23,155 bases of DNA. Source: a virus. The position numbers and the translations under genes were made by a program. The notes below the pieces were generated by a model. That model ran no database searches. It was not told where the DNA came from and saw nothing but the letters and a program-made list of their open reading frames with translations. The DNA is taken from the IMG/VR virus record IMGVR_UViG_3300042561_000170, positions 1 through 23,155 of that record; one strand, given 5' to 3'. Positions 14,336 to 22,776 of the stretch are shown here, piece after piece. Position 1 is the first letter of the stretch, and every line of letters begins with the position of its first letter.

Positions 14336-16204
14336 GTGGTTCAGCCGTTCGATTACAGCATCCGAAGCACTGCGCAGGGGCCGCTGCAGGCGCTACAAAC
14401 GGGCATGAAGCTCGGAGAGAGTTTTGCTGAGGCGTCCAAGGCAAGAGAAGAGCTTGAGCTAAGACAGGCTGCCGCCAGACGAGCCGCAGAGCAGCAACTT
14501 CTCATGGACGCGGCGCTCAAGAACCTCAACGCGAAGCGTTCGGCAGGCACGGCAACGTATGACGACTTTCAGAACGTCGTTTTGGCCAATCCTGGCATGA
14601 AGTCGCTTGCCGAGAACATGACTGGGCTCTTCAATCAGTTCAGCACCGAGCGGCAGAACAACGAGAAGTCCTACTTCGGGAAGGTCATTGCTTCGTTGCA
14701 GGTTGACCCCAGTGTGGCCGTGCAGCTTTTAAACCAGCGCGCGGACGCCACGGCCGAATCCAATCCGAACGAGTCAATGGTCATGCGCACCTATGCGCGC
14801 TTGGCCAACGAGAATCCTGGGCGTGTCGCGGACACGCTGATTGCAATGAACAGCGGCCCGTTCGGCAAGGACTGGACGGAGTCTGTGCTGAAGGTGCGGC
14901 AGGCAATGGTCATGGGGCCTACTGAACTGCGCGAGGCCAGTGCAAAGGCCGACAAGGCGATTGCCGACGCAAAGATCGCCCAGGCACAGGCCGGAACCGC
15001 TGAGGCCAGAGAGGTCGCCAGCAGGGACTTGGCGGTTGCTCAGGCGCGCAAGGCTCAGATTGAGGCTCAGGTTGCGGCTGCAGAACAAAAACTTACTGGC
15101 GGCATCCAGGCAACAGAAGACATTCGGGAGCAGACCTACTTCAACAGCCTGACCCCGGAGCAACAACAACAGTGGATTGCTCGCAAAGGTGCCGGCGCGA
15201 CCAAGATTGAGGTTGGCGGGCAAGCGGCACCGCCTACTCCGTTTGAACAGGCTCTTGACAAAAAAGCGGCGGACATTTACACCGACTGGACTCTTGGCGG
15301 TGGTTCTGCAAACGCAACTGCTCGTATTGCTGCGCTGCAAGATGTTGTGACAAAACTTGAAAGATCCGCGACGGGTCGCGGCCCCACGTTGACTGGTGTT
15401 CAAGTTCAAGTCATACCAGAGGCATTGAGGCCACTCTTGGTTCCAGCGTCGCAAGAGGCAAGGCAAAACGCGGAGCGAGTGATACAAGATGGATTGAGGG
15501 CTATTCTTGGCGCCCAATTCACGCAGGTTGAAGGCGAAAACTTCCTCAAGAGGTCATTCGATCCGGCGCTTGGCCCAGATGTGAATGCTAGAAGGTTGCG
15601 ATTGATTCTGCAGCAGATGAAAACCTCTGCCAAACAATCTGCTGATGTTGCAGATTATTTGGAAAAAAACAGAACGATACGTGGGTTTAAGGGAAAGATA
15701 CCTTCATTGGCTGACTTCGAGGCCGCCATTCAAGGAGCCCAGCCAAGCGCGGCAGCGCCCCCCACTACTGGCGCAGCCCCCGTCACACCAGTGCCGGCGG
15801 CCAATGTCGCCACTCCGGTGTTGACAAGACCTGCCCCTGCCCCTGCCCCCGCTCCGGTTCCTGCGCCTGCCCCCGCTGTCGCCGCGCCAGTGCCGGCGGC
15901 AAACGTCGCCACTCCGGTGACGACAAGACCGGCTCCAGCACCTGCGCCGGCCCAACCAGCCACCGCCGCCATCACCGACCAGCAGATCATTGACGCAGTG
16001 AAAAAAAATGGGGTGTTGGGCTTTGTGCAGTCATTGATTGGCAGAAGGCCTTTGGAGGAAACTCCCGAGTTCGGTCCGTACGTGAGGCGGATGCGCGAGT
16101 TGGGTCAACGATATGACGCCCTGAATGCGCAGGGCGCGTTCAGGTCCGCGCCGACTGCCCCTGGCGGCAAGGACATTGGCGGCGGTTTCCGCGTACTGGA
16201 CTGA
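14336..16204 (+). CDS. Ejection (internal virion) protein, P22 gp20-like position
   Basis: The 622-aa product starts at GTG 14336 with a strong GGGAGG at 14325-14330 that overlaps the end of the previous gene. Residues 1-70 are helical (QALQTGMKLGESFAEASKAR), residues 195-265 form an Ala/Lys/Gln coiled coil, and residues about 464-543 are a Pro/Ala linker containing two copies of PVPAANVATPV. A short folded C-terminus ends KDIGGGFRVLD. Ejection proteins of this class are long, helical and flexible. The assignment rests on order and composition, not on a motif. About 15240-15720 is richer in A/T than its neighbours. Confidence 0.75.
   Translation: MVQPFDYSIRSTAQGPLQALQTGMKLGESFAEASKAREELELRQAAARRAAEQQLLMDAALKNLNAKRSAGTATYDDFQNVVLANPGMKSLAENMTGLFNQFSTERQNNEKSYFGKVIASLQVDPSVAVQLLNQRADATAESNPNESMVMRTYARLANENPGRVADTLIAMNSGPFGKDWTESVLKVRQAMVMGPTELREASAKADKAIADAKIAQAQAGTAEAREVASRDLAVAQARKAQIEAQVAAAEQKLTGGIQATEDIREQTYFNSLTPEQQQQWIARKGAGATKIEVGGQAAPPTPFEQALDKKAADIYTDWTLGGGSANATARIAALQDVVTKLERSATGRGPTLTGVQVQVIPEALRPLLVPASQEARQNAERVIQDGLRAILGAQFTQVEGENFLKRSFDPALGPDVNARRLRLILQQMKTSAKQSADVADYLEKNRTIRGFKGKIPSLADFEAAIQGAQPSAAAPPTTGAAPVTPVPAANVATPVLTRPAPAPAPAPVPAPAPAVAAPVPAANVATPVTTRPAPAPAPAQPATAAITDQQIIDAVKKNGVLGFVQSLIGRRPLEETPEFGPYVRRMRELGQRYDALNAQGAFRSAPTAPGGKDIGGGFRVLD
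15788..15930 (+). repeat. 44-bp direct repeat in a Pro/Ala linker
   Basis: Two copies at 15788-15831 and 15887-15930 match at 40 of 44 positions and are 99 bases (33 codons) apart, so the repeat keeps the reading frame. Each encodes PVPAANVATPV followed by a Thr-Arg-Pro motif. The spacer is a Pro-Ala run. This looks like an in-frame duplication able to lengthen or shorten the linker by recombination. Confidence 0.85.
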
Positions 16205-16206
16205 AC

Positions 16207-19200
16207 ATGGCAGAGCGCGAATATCGAATCCAAGCGCCTGACGGCAGCGTTCTACGCATCGTCGGGCCTGACGACGCCACGCCCGACCAACTTCGTGCGG
16301 CTGCAGAACGGGCTTTTGCGGCTCGGGCTCAGGCGGCTCCTGCGGCACAGCCTCAGCCAGAACAGGCCGCGGTAGCCGCACAAGCCGCTGCACTGCCGGC
16401 GGCGGAGCCTTCAGTTCAGCCGTCAGCCCCCGCTATGCCGGCAGCAGCTATGCCGACGGCACCAGCTATGCCAGCGACGGCAGCAATGCCAACGACGGCA
16501 ATGCCATCGCAGGCAACTTCATCGCTTCCGCAGGCGGCTCCCCAGGCCGCTCCGCAGCAGGTCGCGCAGATGGCTCCGGAAACGGCAGCGGAAGTACCCC
16601 AGCAGCCTCCTCCTGCCACGCAGCCGCCGGCAGCGCCAATGACCTACGAGGAGACGTTCGGCATCAAGCCAACCACGGCAGCCGGCATTGCAGGTGCCGT
16701 CACGCGCGGCGCTGCCCCGGTTGCAATGGGCGCACTCGGTGGCGGCGCAGTTGCGGGTCCACCTGGCGCCGTTTTGGGTGCCGGCGTCGGAGCTTTGGCG
16801 CCACTGGTGCTTGACCCTGCCGTCGAGGCAGTGAACAGACTTTTCGGCACGAACTTGTCAACGCCTTCGCAGGCGCTGAACAACCTGCTGACGAAAATGG
16901 GAGTGGCCGTCCCAGAAACGGCCGCAGAACGAGGAACTGAAACCGTTACCCGAGGCGTGACGACTGGCATTGCCGGTCCTGCTGGTGTTGGCAGATTGTT
17001 GCAGACTGCCGCAGCGCCCGGTTCCATTACAGCCCGAACCGGGGCGGCCATTGAAACCGGTGGCATGGGGCCGACTGGAGCTGCGGGCTTGACGGGTTTT
17101 CGAGGCGCTGGCGTGCGCGCTGGTGCTGGCGGCACCTCGGGCTTGATTGGTGGCGTCGCGGCCGAGGGAACGCCGGCAGGGGCTACTGGTGGGGCGCTGG
17201 TGGGGTCTTTAATGCCAGTTGTTGGCGCCGGCGCAAGACTAGTTGGAAATGTTTGGAATTCAACGATTGGTCGCATAACAAAACCAACTCAAACGGCAGA
17301 GGATGTGCTGTTCAACGCGCTGGGCGGCACAACCGAGGCTGGAAGGGCGGCGCAGGCTGGATTTGCGCGCGGCGGTGAAACGGCAGGAACGCCGGGCATG
17401 AGGTACAACCTGCTGGAAATTCTTGACGCTGGAGGCGTAGAGCCGACGGTCGATCTGGCGGTGCTGACCAGCAGGCTTGCAAACGCCGGCAGCCCAATCT
17501 CGGATCAGGTGCTGCAGTTTCAACGTCAGCAGGTAAGCGCACTGCGTCAGTCGCTGCTGCAGGTCAACGATCAGCTTCGCGTCCCGATGCTCACGCCCGC
17601 GCGGCGCAGTGAACTGGAAGGCGTGCGCGACACGATGCTGGCCCGCGTTGACGCGGAGGAAGCCGTCCTCAATGCTGCCGCACGCGCCAAAGGCGAGGCA
17701 CTGCCAGGGCCGCAGGCCGCTGGGCAGGCCATTGCTGCGCGGGCAGAGGAACTGTCCAAAAATCTGCGGGAAACGCTAATCACTCCTGCATACAAGGCGG
17801 CAACCGACTCTGCTGGCGGCACAAGAGCCAACATTGACGGCTTGGTTGCTGACGCAGAGCGTATCCTTGGCAGACCGCTCAGTGGGTTTGCGCCAGAAAC
17901 CGCTCCACCGATTGTCAGAAGGATTCTTGCGCTTCGCCAAGTTGAGAAGCCGCAACCCGTTGGACGGGGCGAAATTACAAAGCGCATGGTGGCCCAACCC
18001 GGCGCACCCGTACCAACGACGGCAACTCTTGAGGAGCTGGACGATCTTCGCAAGGCGATCAACGGCACTATTGCAGAAGCTCGTAGGGGTTCGCCTTCGC
18101 TGCAGGGCGTAGAAGTCAAAAACCTGCAGACATTGCACGCATCCGTTGACCGCATGGTCAGGGAGTCGCCGGCGTTTTCTGACGAGACGAAGCAGCTGTA
18201 CGACAAAGCGCTGGCGAACTATCGCAATATCTATGCGCCGCGCTTCCGCGAAGGCGAGACTGCGCGCATTCTGAAGCCGGCCATGTTTGGCGAGATGCGC
18301 GTCGATCCATCGCAAGTGGTCGGATCGTTTCTCAAAGACCAAGACGCCGCAGATCAGTTTGTTCGTACGTTTGCAGGCGACGTAACGGCTTTTTCTGCGA
18401 TGCGTGAAGGATTGACCGCGCTGGCCCGCAAGGAGGCCATGTCGAACTTCCAGTTCGACCCGAAGAAGTTGCAAGGCTGGCTGCAAACCAATGCGCCGGT
18501 GCTGCGGCGCTTTGAAGACGCCGGCATGAACGTGCGCGGCGCACTGGCGCAGGTTGAAAACGAGGCGTTGCAAGCCAAGGCTGCACTGGACAACTTGGCG
18601 ACGTTCCGTGGCCCGTTCCAAGGCAAGACCGCGGACCAGATGCTGACGTACATCACGGCAGATCCCGCGCGGATGAAGTTGGCTCTGGAGCGCAGCAATG
18701 AGCAGGGCAAGGATGCCATCAGGCGCGTGACGGCAGAGAGCCTGAACCAGCTCATTGAGACGAACCCGAGCGCAGCGCTTAAAACGCTTAATGACGAGGC
18801 GCAGCGTAGGGCGTATATGGTTGCGCTGCCAGAGAACATTGTGCCAGGCCGAAACCTGATCAACGAGTTCACTGAGCGCGCGCGACTCGGCATTGCGGCA
18901 AAGCAGGCGCTGGCAGACCCAACGCTTGCCATGCCGGGCGCCGCAGATCAGGTCATTCGCCGCAGCAATCTTAGCTTGCCGGCGCTGCAGGGCTTGCTGA
19001 AGCTGGCGCAGGATGACATCGCCCGCATCAGGCGCATCGACGAATCAGCCACGCGCGGCGGCGCAACTCCACGCATTGGATCGCTTACAAAAGAAACATC
19101 AGATTCCGGACTCCCGGCGCTAACAATCCCAAGCTCTTCAATGAGCGCTACTACTCAAGCAGTTCTGCGTGCGCTGAACAGCGTAGACCAAGCTGTCAAC

Positions 19201-19398
19201 CGCAAGGTCAACGCCGAACTCGCCCGCGTGATCTATCAGAATCCAGAGGCTGCGATGCTGTCTATTGAAAACGCCATCAAGCGTGCCCAAGCGGCCCAGC
19301 GGCCGGCCCGGGCTGCCCGTGCGGCGCCCGCTGTCGGCGGCGTGGCAGGCGCAGCGTTCACCGAAGAGCGTGCCCGTCAACTTCAACCCGAAAGATAA
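16207..19398 (+). CDS. Large ejection protein, P22 gp16-like position
   Basis: The 1063-aa product is the largest in the window (P22 gp16 is 609 aa). Residues 1-40 (EYRIQAPDGSVLRIVGPDDA, then TPDQLRAAAERAFAAR) are a small N-terminal domain seen on many phage proteins. Residues 41-145 are a Pro/Ala/Gln disordered stretch with AMP-rich repeats. Residues 155-330 are Gly/Ala-rich, with GxxxG-like hydrophobic segments (GALGGGAVAGPPGAVLGAGV) that could enter membranes. The remaining 700 residues are helical, with Ala/Arg/Glu coiled coils. It probably crosses into the host envelope with the DNA. No enzyme motif was recognised. Confidence 0.77.
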   Translation: MAEREYRIQAPDGSVLRIVGPDDATPDQLRAAAERAFAARAQAAPAAQPQPEQAAVAAQAAALPAAEPSVQPSAPAMPAAAMPTAPAMPATAAMPTTAMPSQATSSLPQAAPQAAPQQVAQMAPETAAEVPQQPPPATQPPAAPMTYEETFGIKPTTAAGIAGAVTRGAAPVAMGALGGGAVAGPPGAVLGAGVGALAPLVLDPAVEAVNRLFGTNLSTPSQALNNLLTKMGVAVPETAAERGTETVTRGVTTGIAGPAGVGRLLQTAAAPGSITARTGAAIETGGMGPTGAAGLTGFRGAGVRAGAGGTSGLIGGVAAEGTPAGATGGALVGSLMPVVGAGARLVGNVWNSTIGRITKPTQTAEDVLFNALGGTTEAGRAAQAGFARGGETAGTPGMRYNLLEILDAGGVEPTVDLAVLTSRLANAGSPISDQVLQFQRQQVSALRQSLLQVNDQLRVPMLTPARRSELEGVRDTMLARVDAEEAVLNAAARAKGEALPGPQAAGQAIAARAEELSKNLRETLITPAYKAATDSAGGTRANIDGLVADAERILGRPLSGFAPETAPPIVRRILALRQVEKPQPVGRGEITKRMVAQPGAPVPTTATLEELDDLRKAINGTIAEARRGSPSLQGVEVKNLQTLHASVDRMVRESPAFSDETKQLYDKALANYRNIYAPRFREGETARILKPAMFGEMRVDPSQVVGSFLKDQDAADQFVRTFAGDVTAFSAMREGLTALARKEAMSNFQFDPKKLQGWLQTNAPVLRRFEDAGMNVRGALAQVENEALQAKAALDNLATFRGPFQGKTADQMLTYITADPARMKLALERSNEQGKDAIRRVTAESLNQLIETNPSAALKTLNDEAQRRAYMVALPENIVPGRNLINEFTERARLGIAAKQALADPTLAMPGAADQVIRRSNLSLPALQGLLKLAQDDIARIRRIDESATRGGATPRIGSLTKETSDSGLPALTIPSSSMSATTQAVLRALNSVDQAVNRKVNAELARVIYQNPEAAMLSIENAIKRAQAAQRPARAARAAPAVGGVAGAAFTEERARQLQPER
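16435..16505 (+). repeat. Short imperfect in-frame repeats (AMP motif)
   Basis: ATGCC recurs at 16435, 16450, 16468, 16486 and 16501, spaced 15, 18, 18 and 15 bases. It encodes Ala-Met-Pro at Met77, 82, 88, 94 and 99 of the large ejection protein. The repeats lie in the disordered linker behind the N-terminal domain and are probably slippage products. Confidence 0.7.
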
Positions 19399-19400
19399 CC

Positions 19401-21521
19401 ATGACCGCCCTCAGCATCCAGCCCCCCTTCCCCATCATCACCGACATCGACGGCCAGCCGCTTGAAGACGGTTACATCTGGATCGGCACCGCCGGACTGA
19501 ACCCCATCGGCAACCCGATCAGCGTGTACTGGGACGCCGCACTCAGCGTGCCGGCCGCGCTTCCGGTGCGAACCCGTGGCGGTTATCCCATGCGCTCTGG
19601 CACGCCCGCCAGGCTGTACGTGGACAGCGATTACAGCCTGCTGGTGCAGAACAAGAACGGCAGCACGGTGTACTCGGCGCTGACGGCGACGGAGCGCCTG
19701 AGTGGCGTGGTCGTCGAGGTGGATGCTACCGATGTGTCGTTCCTCCAAGCCGGCACCGGCGCAGTCACGCGCACGGCGCAGGCGAAGATGCGGGATGTGG
19801 TCAGCGTGTTGGACTTCGGGGCCGATCCAACCGGTATCTCGGACAGCCGTGCTGCATTCCAATCCGCCGTCACCGCTGTTATTGCCGCTGGCCGTGGGAC
19901 GGTTTATGTCCCTGACGGCACCTACCTGATCAACGGCACGACTAGCTCGGATTCGATTCTCAATGGCGTATTGATTCCTTGGGACAACAACTACGACTTG
20001 CGCCCTTACCTGCGCATCGTCGGTGATGGCGGAGTTACGATCAATGCTGGCTCAAATAATATGGCCGTGTTCCGTGTCTCCACGACATTTGTGGAAATCA
20101 GCGGAATCTGTATTGACGGCAACGGAAAAACCAATGTGACCGGCATTGGTGTGTGGCCAGAAAACACTGGCAATGTCACACTGGCAGCGCCCGTATCGCA
20201 GTCTTATTTTGTAAGCCACAGCGTTACGGCGAAGAACTGCCACATCGGTATGGATTTTCAGCCCGGTGTGACCGACACAAGCAATCGTCAGTCCGGGTGT
20301 TTTTACCATGCCGTCTATAACTACCACGGCAACACAAACACGCAGCACTTGGTGTTTTCGTATCCATACGATTACAACACATCGCCGTCCGCAACAAATC
20401 AGAACTACACGACTCGCAGCGGCTTCTACAACTGCTCGTTTGTCAACGGAAACGTCGGCATCTACGCCAAAGGCGTTGGCGATGTCTTTTTCTACAACAC
20501 CAACGTCGAGCTGATCAACTCGACCAGCAACGTCCGCGGCACTGCGCCTCTGGCTACGCCGACAGGCGTGTATATCAGTTCGCAAGGCACGTTTGCGAAG
20601 ACTGTGCAGATGTTCGGCGGCTACATCGAAGCCTGCACGGAGACGCTCTACAACGGAAGGACAAACGGGGTTGCCACGTTCGGCACAATCTATCTTCCGC
20701 CAACCACTGGCAATTTCAGAAATATCGTCAAACTGGACCGCGACGGTATCAATTTGGCGGCTGATTCAGCCAACGCAAACGTCGCGTTAACGCCGACTGC
20801 CAACGGCGGATTGGACGTCATGGCTGACCCTGGCAATGCAAAGAGCGCAACGATTTTGCAGCTTGGCGTTGATGGCGTATACGGTTTTGCGCTTCAGCCA
20901 TATCTGAGAGCATCAGGCCCGTCTGCGGTTACAACATCAGGAAATTTTCACGGTCTCTACTCTGCCGACGCCAGCAACCCGACGACGCGCGACTACCACA
21001 CAGGGTCAAGCGGCACGCTGCGTTTGTATCGTCAGACGTTTCCGAATGCATCGCCCAACGACACATCTAGTTGGTTCCAGTTTGCGGAGGACGCGACGGA
21101 ATCGAAGTTCATCGTTTGGTCGAACGGAACTTGCCAGAACCGCACCGGCACGTTCAGCGCTATCTCCGACATCAAGCTGAAGCAGGACATCGCGCCAGCG
21201 CCGAGCTACTGGGATAAGTTCAAAGCCTACGAGTTTGTGCGCTTTGCGTTCAAGACGAACCCTTCGCAGAAGATGCTCGGCGTGATCGCACAGCAGATCG
21301 AGCAGGTATCTCCTGGCTTGGTGTATGAGACGCCCGACTATGAGAAGGTCATCGAGGCCGATGCAGAGGGCAATCTCATCGAGGTGGACAAACCCACCGG
21401 CACGACGACAAAAGCCGTGAAGCAATCGATCATGAGCGTGGTGTCGCATGTCGTGTTGCAAGAAGCCATGCTGCGCATTGAGGCCATGGAAGCACGACTG
21501 GCGGCCTTGGAGTCGAAGTGA
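19401..21521 (+). CDS. Tailspike with head-binding, beta-helix and S74 chaperone domains
   Basis: The 706-aa receptor-binding protein has three parts. Residues 1-105 resemble the P22 tailspike head-binding domain (DGQPLEDGYIWIGTAGLNP, NPISVYWDAALSVPAALPV, DYSLLVQNKNGSTVYSA). Residues 130-175 begin a pectate-lyase-like beta-helix (VVSVLDFGADPTGISDSRAA), which runs to about 580 with Asn/Thr/Gly-rich coils; the polysaccharide target cannot be read from sequence. Residues 589-706 are an endosialidase-type (peptidase S74) intramolecular chaperone starting SDIKLKQDI, with GVIAQQIEQVSPGLV and a C-terminal coiled coil. Self-cleavage is expected just before Ser589, removing 118 residues after trimerisation. 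The ribosome site is weak. Confidence 0.93.
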   Translation: MTALSIQPPFPIITDIDGQPLEDGYIWIGTAGLNPIGNPISVYWDAALSVPAALPVRTRGGYPMRSGTPARLYVDSDYSLLVQNKNGSTVYSALTATERLSGVVVEVDATDVSFLQAGTGAVTRTAQAKMRDVVSVLDFGADPTGISDSRAAFQSAVTAVIAAGRGTVYVPDGTYLINGTTSSDSILNGVLIPWDNNYDLRPYLRIVGDGGVTINAGSNNMAVFRVSTTFVEISGICIDGNGKTNVTGIGVWPENTGNVTLAAPVSQSYFVSHSVTAKNCHIGMDFQPGVTDTSNRQSGCFYHAVYNYHGNTNTQHLVFSYPYDYNTSPSATNQNYTTRSGFYNCSFVNGNVGIYAKGVGDVFFYNTNVELINSTSNVRGTAPLATPTGVYISSQGTFAKTVQMFGGYIEACTETLYNGRTNGVATFGTIYLPPTTGNFRNIVKLDRDGINLAADSANANVALTPTANGGLDVMADPGNAKSATILQLGVDGVYGFALQPYLRASGPSAVTTSGNFHGLYSADASNPTTRDYHTGSSGTLRLYRQTFPNASPNDTSSWFQFAEDATESKFIVWSNGTCQNRTGTFSAISDIKLKQDIAPAPSYWDKFKAYEFVRFAFKTNPSQKMLGVIAQQIEQVSPGLVYETPDYEKVIEADAEGNLIEVDKPTGTTTKAVKQSIMSVVSHVVLQEAMLRIEAMEARLAALESK

Positions 21522-21796
21522 CCCCCCACCCCGCGCCCCACCTCATCCGCTGGTTCCTGCGCCGCACCGGCTACGCAGGCATCTGCCTCGCGCCGTGGGG
21601 CATCTTCATCCTGGCCGAGCACCTGCACAGCCAGCGCCTGATCCGCCACGAGCAGGCGCACTGGCGGCAGTACCAGCGCATGGGCGTAGTGCGATACTAT
21701 GTTACGTACTTGTGGGGCCTCGTCCGCCACGGGTACACCGATCATCCGATGGAGCGCGAGGCTCGCGCTGCAGAAACCGACGAGCGATTGACATGA
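21518..21796 (+). CDS. Small HExxH (zincin-like) protein with hydrophobic segment
   Basis: The 92-aa product starts at GTG 21518 with GGAG at 21509-21512, overlapping the tailspike stop. Residues 17-35 are hydrophobic (TGYAGICLAPWGIFILAEHL). The HExxH motif is H44-E45-Q-A-H48 in LIRHEQAHWRQYQRMG, and DHPMEREARAAE at 75-86 offers E79 or E81 as a third zinc ligand, the arrangement of glutamate zincins. Family members are small phage and bacterial proteins of unknown substrate. Its place between the receptor-binding gene and the holins suggests a role in lysis or envelope modification; this is inference. Confidence 0.8.
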   Translation: MTPHPAPHLIRWFLRRTGYAGICLAPWGIFILAEHLHSQRLIRHEQAHWRQYQRMGVVRYYVTYLWGLVRHGYTDHPMEREARAAETDERLT

Positions 21797-22011
21797 GCCT
21801 GACCATGCAGCAGAAAGCCGACATCGCCACTGAAGCCGCAAAGGCTTCGCCGCCAGTCGCCGTCGCTGGCGCGACCGTCGCCGGCATCCAGGTGAACGAT
21901 CTGATCCTGTGGTCCACGTTGGTCTATGTGGTGCTGCAGATCGCGTTCTTGCTGTACAGGTGGCACAAAATGCATACGACCAAGAAGGGAGAGCGTGATG
22001 GCGTGGACTGA
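21793..22011 (+). CDS. Holin, HP1-type class (putative)
   Basis: A 72-aa protein with an N-terminal soluble part (MSLTMQQKADIATEAAKASP), a middle hydrophobic region (PVAVAGATVAGIQV) and a transmembrane segment at about 36-55 (DLILWSTLVYVVLQIAFLLY), followed by a short basic tail (RWHKMHTTKKG). The pattern AAKASPPVAVAGxTVAG...LxYRW is that of small phage holins. It overlaps the previous stop (ATGA) and ends inside the next gene, whose start is at 21998. It would open the inner membrane for the lysozyme downstream. Confidence 0.82.
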   Translation: MSLTMQQKADIATEAAKASPPVAVAGATVAGIQVNDLILWSTLVYVVLQIAFLLYRWHKMHTTKKGERDGVD

Positions 22012-22273
22012 CGTTCTCAAGGCGGTCATCCCCATCGTGGTGATGTGCCTTGCATGGCTTCTGGGGCAGGTCAACTCGTTCTCTGAGCGGCTGACCAAGA
22101 TTGAGGGCCACATGCCGGCGCTGATCACCAATGAGGGGATTCCTACCGACAGCCCGCTTTCTGCCGAGCGCAGGGCCATCATGAAGGAGCAGTTGATGAT
22201 GCACATCAACGACCTTCAGGTCAAGGTCAAGCTCCTTGAGGAGCGCGAGAAGTTCGCAAAGGGGACCAAGTAA
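21998..22273 (+). CDS. Membrane-anchored coiled-coil protein of the lysis cassette
   Basis: ATG 21998 has GGAG at 21988-21991, 6 bases upstream. The 91-aa product has one N-terminal transmembrane segment at about 8-25 (AVIPIVVMCLAWLLGQV) and then a helical, charged region with heptad character at 55-88 (SAERRAIMKEQLMMHINDLQ, VKVKLLEER). This is the layout of an inner-membrane spanin-like (Rz) or antiholin protein, but it is shorter than most Rz proteins. It overlaps the previous gene by 14 bases and the next by one base. The exact function is unknown. Confidence 0.7.
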   Translation: MAWTDVLKAVIPIVVMCLAWLLGQVNSFSERLTKIEGHMPALITNEGIPTDSPLSAERRAIMKEQLMMHINDLQVKVKLLEEREKFAKGTK

Positions 22274-22776
22274 TGCTGTCGCTTCTGTCTACCCTCGGCG
22301 GTCTATTGATCAGCGGCCTGCCCAAGCTGCTGGAGTTTTTCCAGAACAAGAGCGACCAGAAGCACGAGATTGCCCTAGCGCGTTTGCAGACCGAGCGGGA
22401 GCTCCAGCTTGCGGCTCAGGGGTACGCCTCCCAAGCCAAGATGGAAGAGATCCGCGTCGAACAGGTGGCGATGCAGACCGAGGCGCAGATGACCGAGGCT
22501 GCGCTCAGGCACGATGAGAAGGTGCTGGAGAAGGCCAGCCGCTGGGTTGCCAACTACGTCGGCACGGTGCGCCCGACGGTGACCTATATCTTCATCATCG
22601 AGTTGGTGCTGATCAACGCTGCGCTGACGCTGTATGTCTGGAAGCATCCGGGCCTGATCCAGTCGGTGGATGACCTGATCCGGGTGACGGCGATCATCTT
22701 CAGCGAGGACGAGATGGCCATGCTGGGCGGAATCATCGGGTTCTGGTTCGGCAGCAGGCAGTGGAGCAAGAAGTGA
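22273..22776 (+). CDS. 3TM-type holin (GTA-holin-like)
   Basis: The 167-aa product starts at ATG 22273 within the previous stop, with AAAGGGG at 22258-22264. Residues 1-22 are hydrophobic (LLSTLGGLLISGLPKLLEFF), residues 28-88 form a Glu/Ala/Gln coiled coil, and two transmembrane segments follow (TVTYIFIIELVLINAALTLY at about 102-121 and MLGGIIGFWFG at about 150-160). The VRPTVTY motif and the terminal FWFGSRQWSKK are typical of this holin family, which is found in gene transfer agents and phages. It may be the main holin or work with the 72-aa one. Confidence 0.85.
   Translation: MLSLLSTLGGLLISGLPKLLEFFQNKSDQKHEIALARLQTERELQLAAQGYASQAKMEEIRVEQVAMQTEAQMTEAALRHDEKVLEKASRWVANYVGTVRPTVTYIFIIELVLINAALTLYVWKHPGLIQSVDDLIRVTAIIFSEDEMAMLGGIIGFWFGSRQWSKK

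Noticed and set aside
19401-21521. Diversity-generating retroelement target in the tailspike
   Set aside because: No reverse transcriptase, accessory gene or template repeat with A-specific differences is visible in the window.
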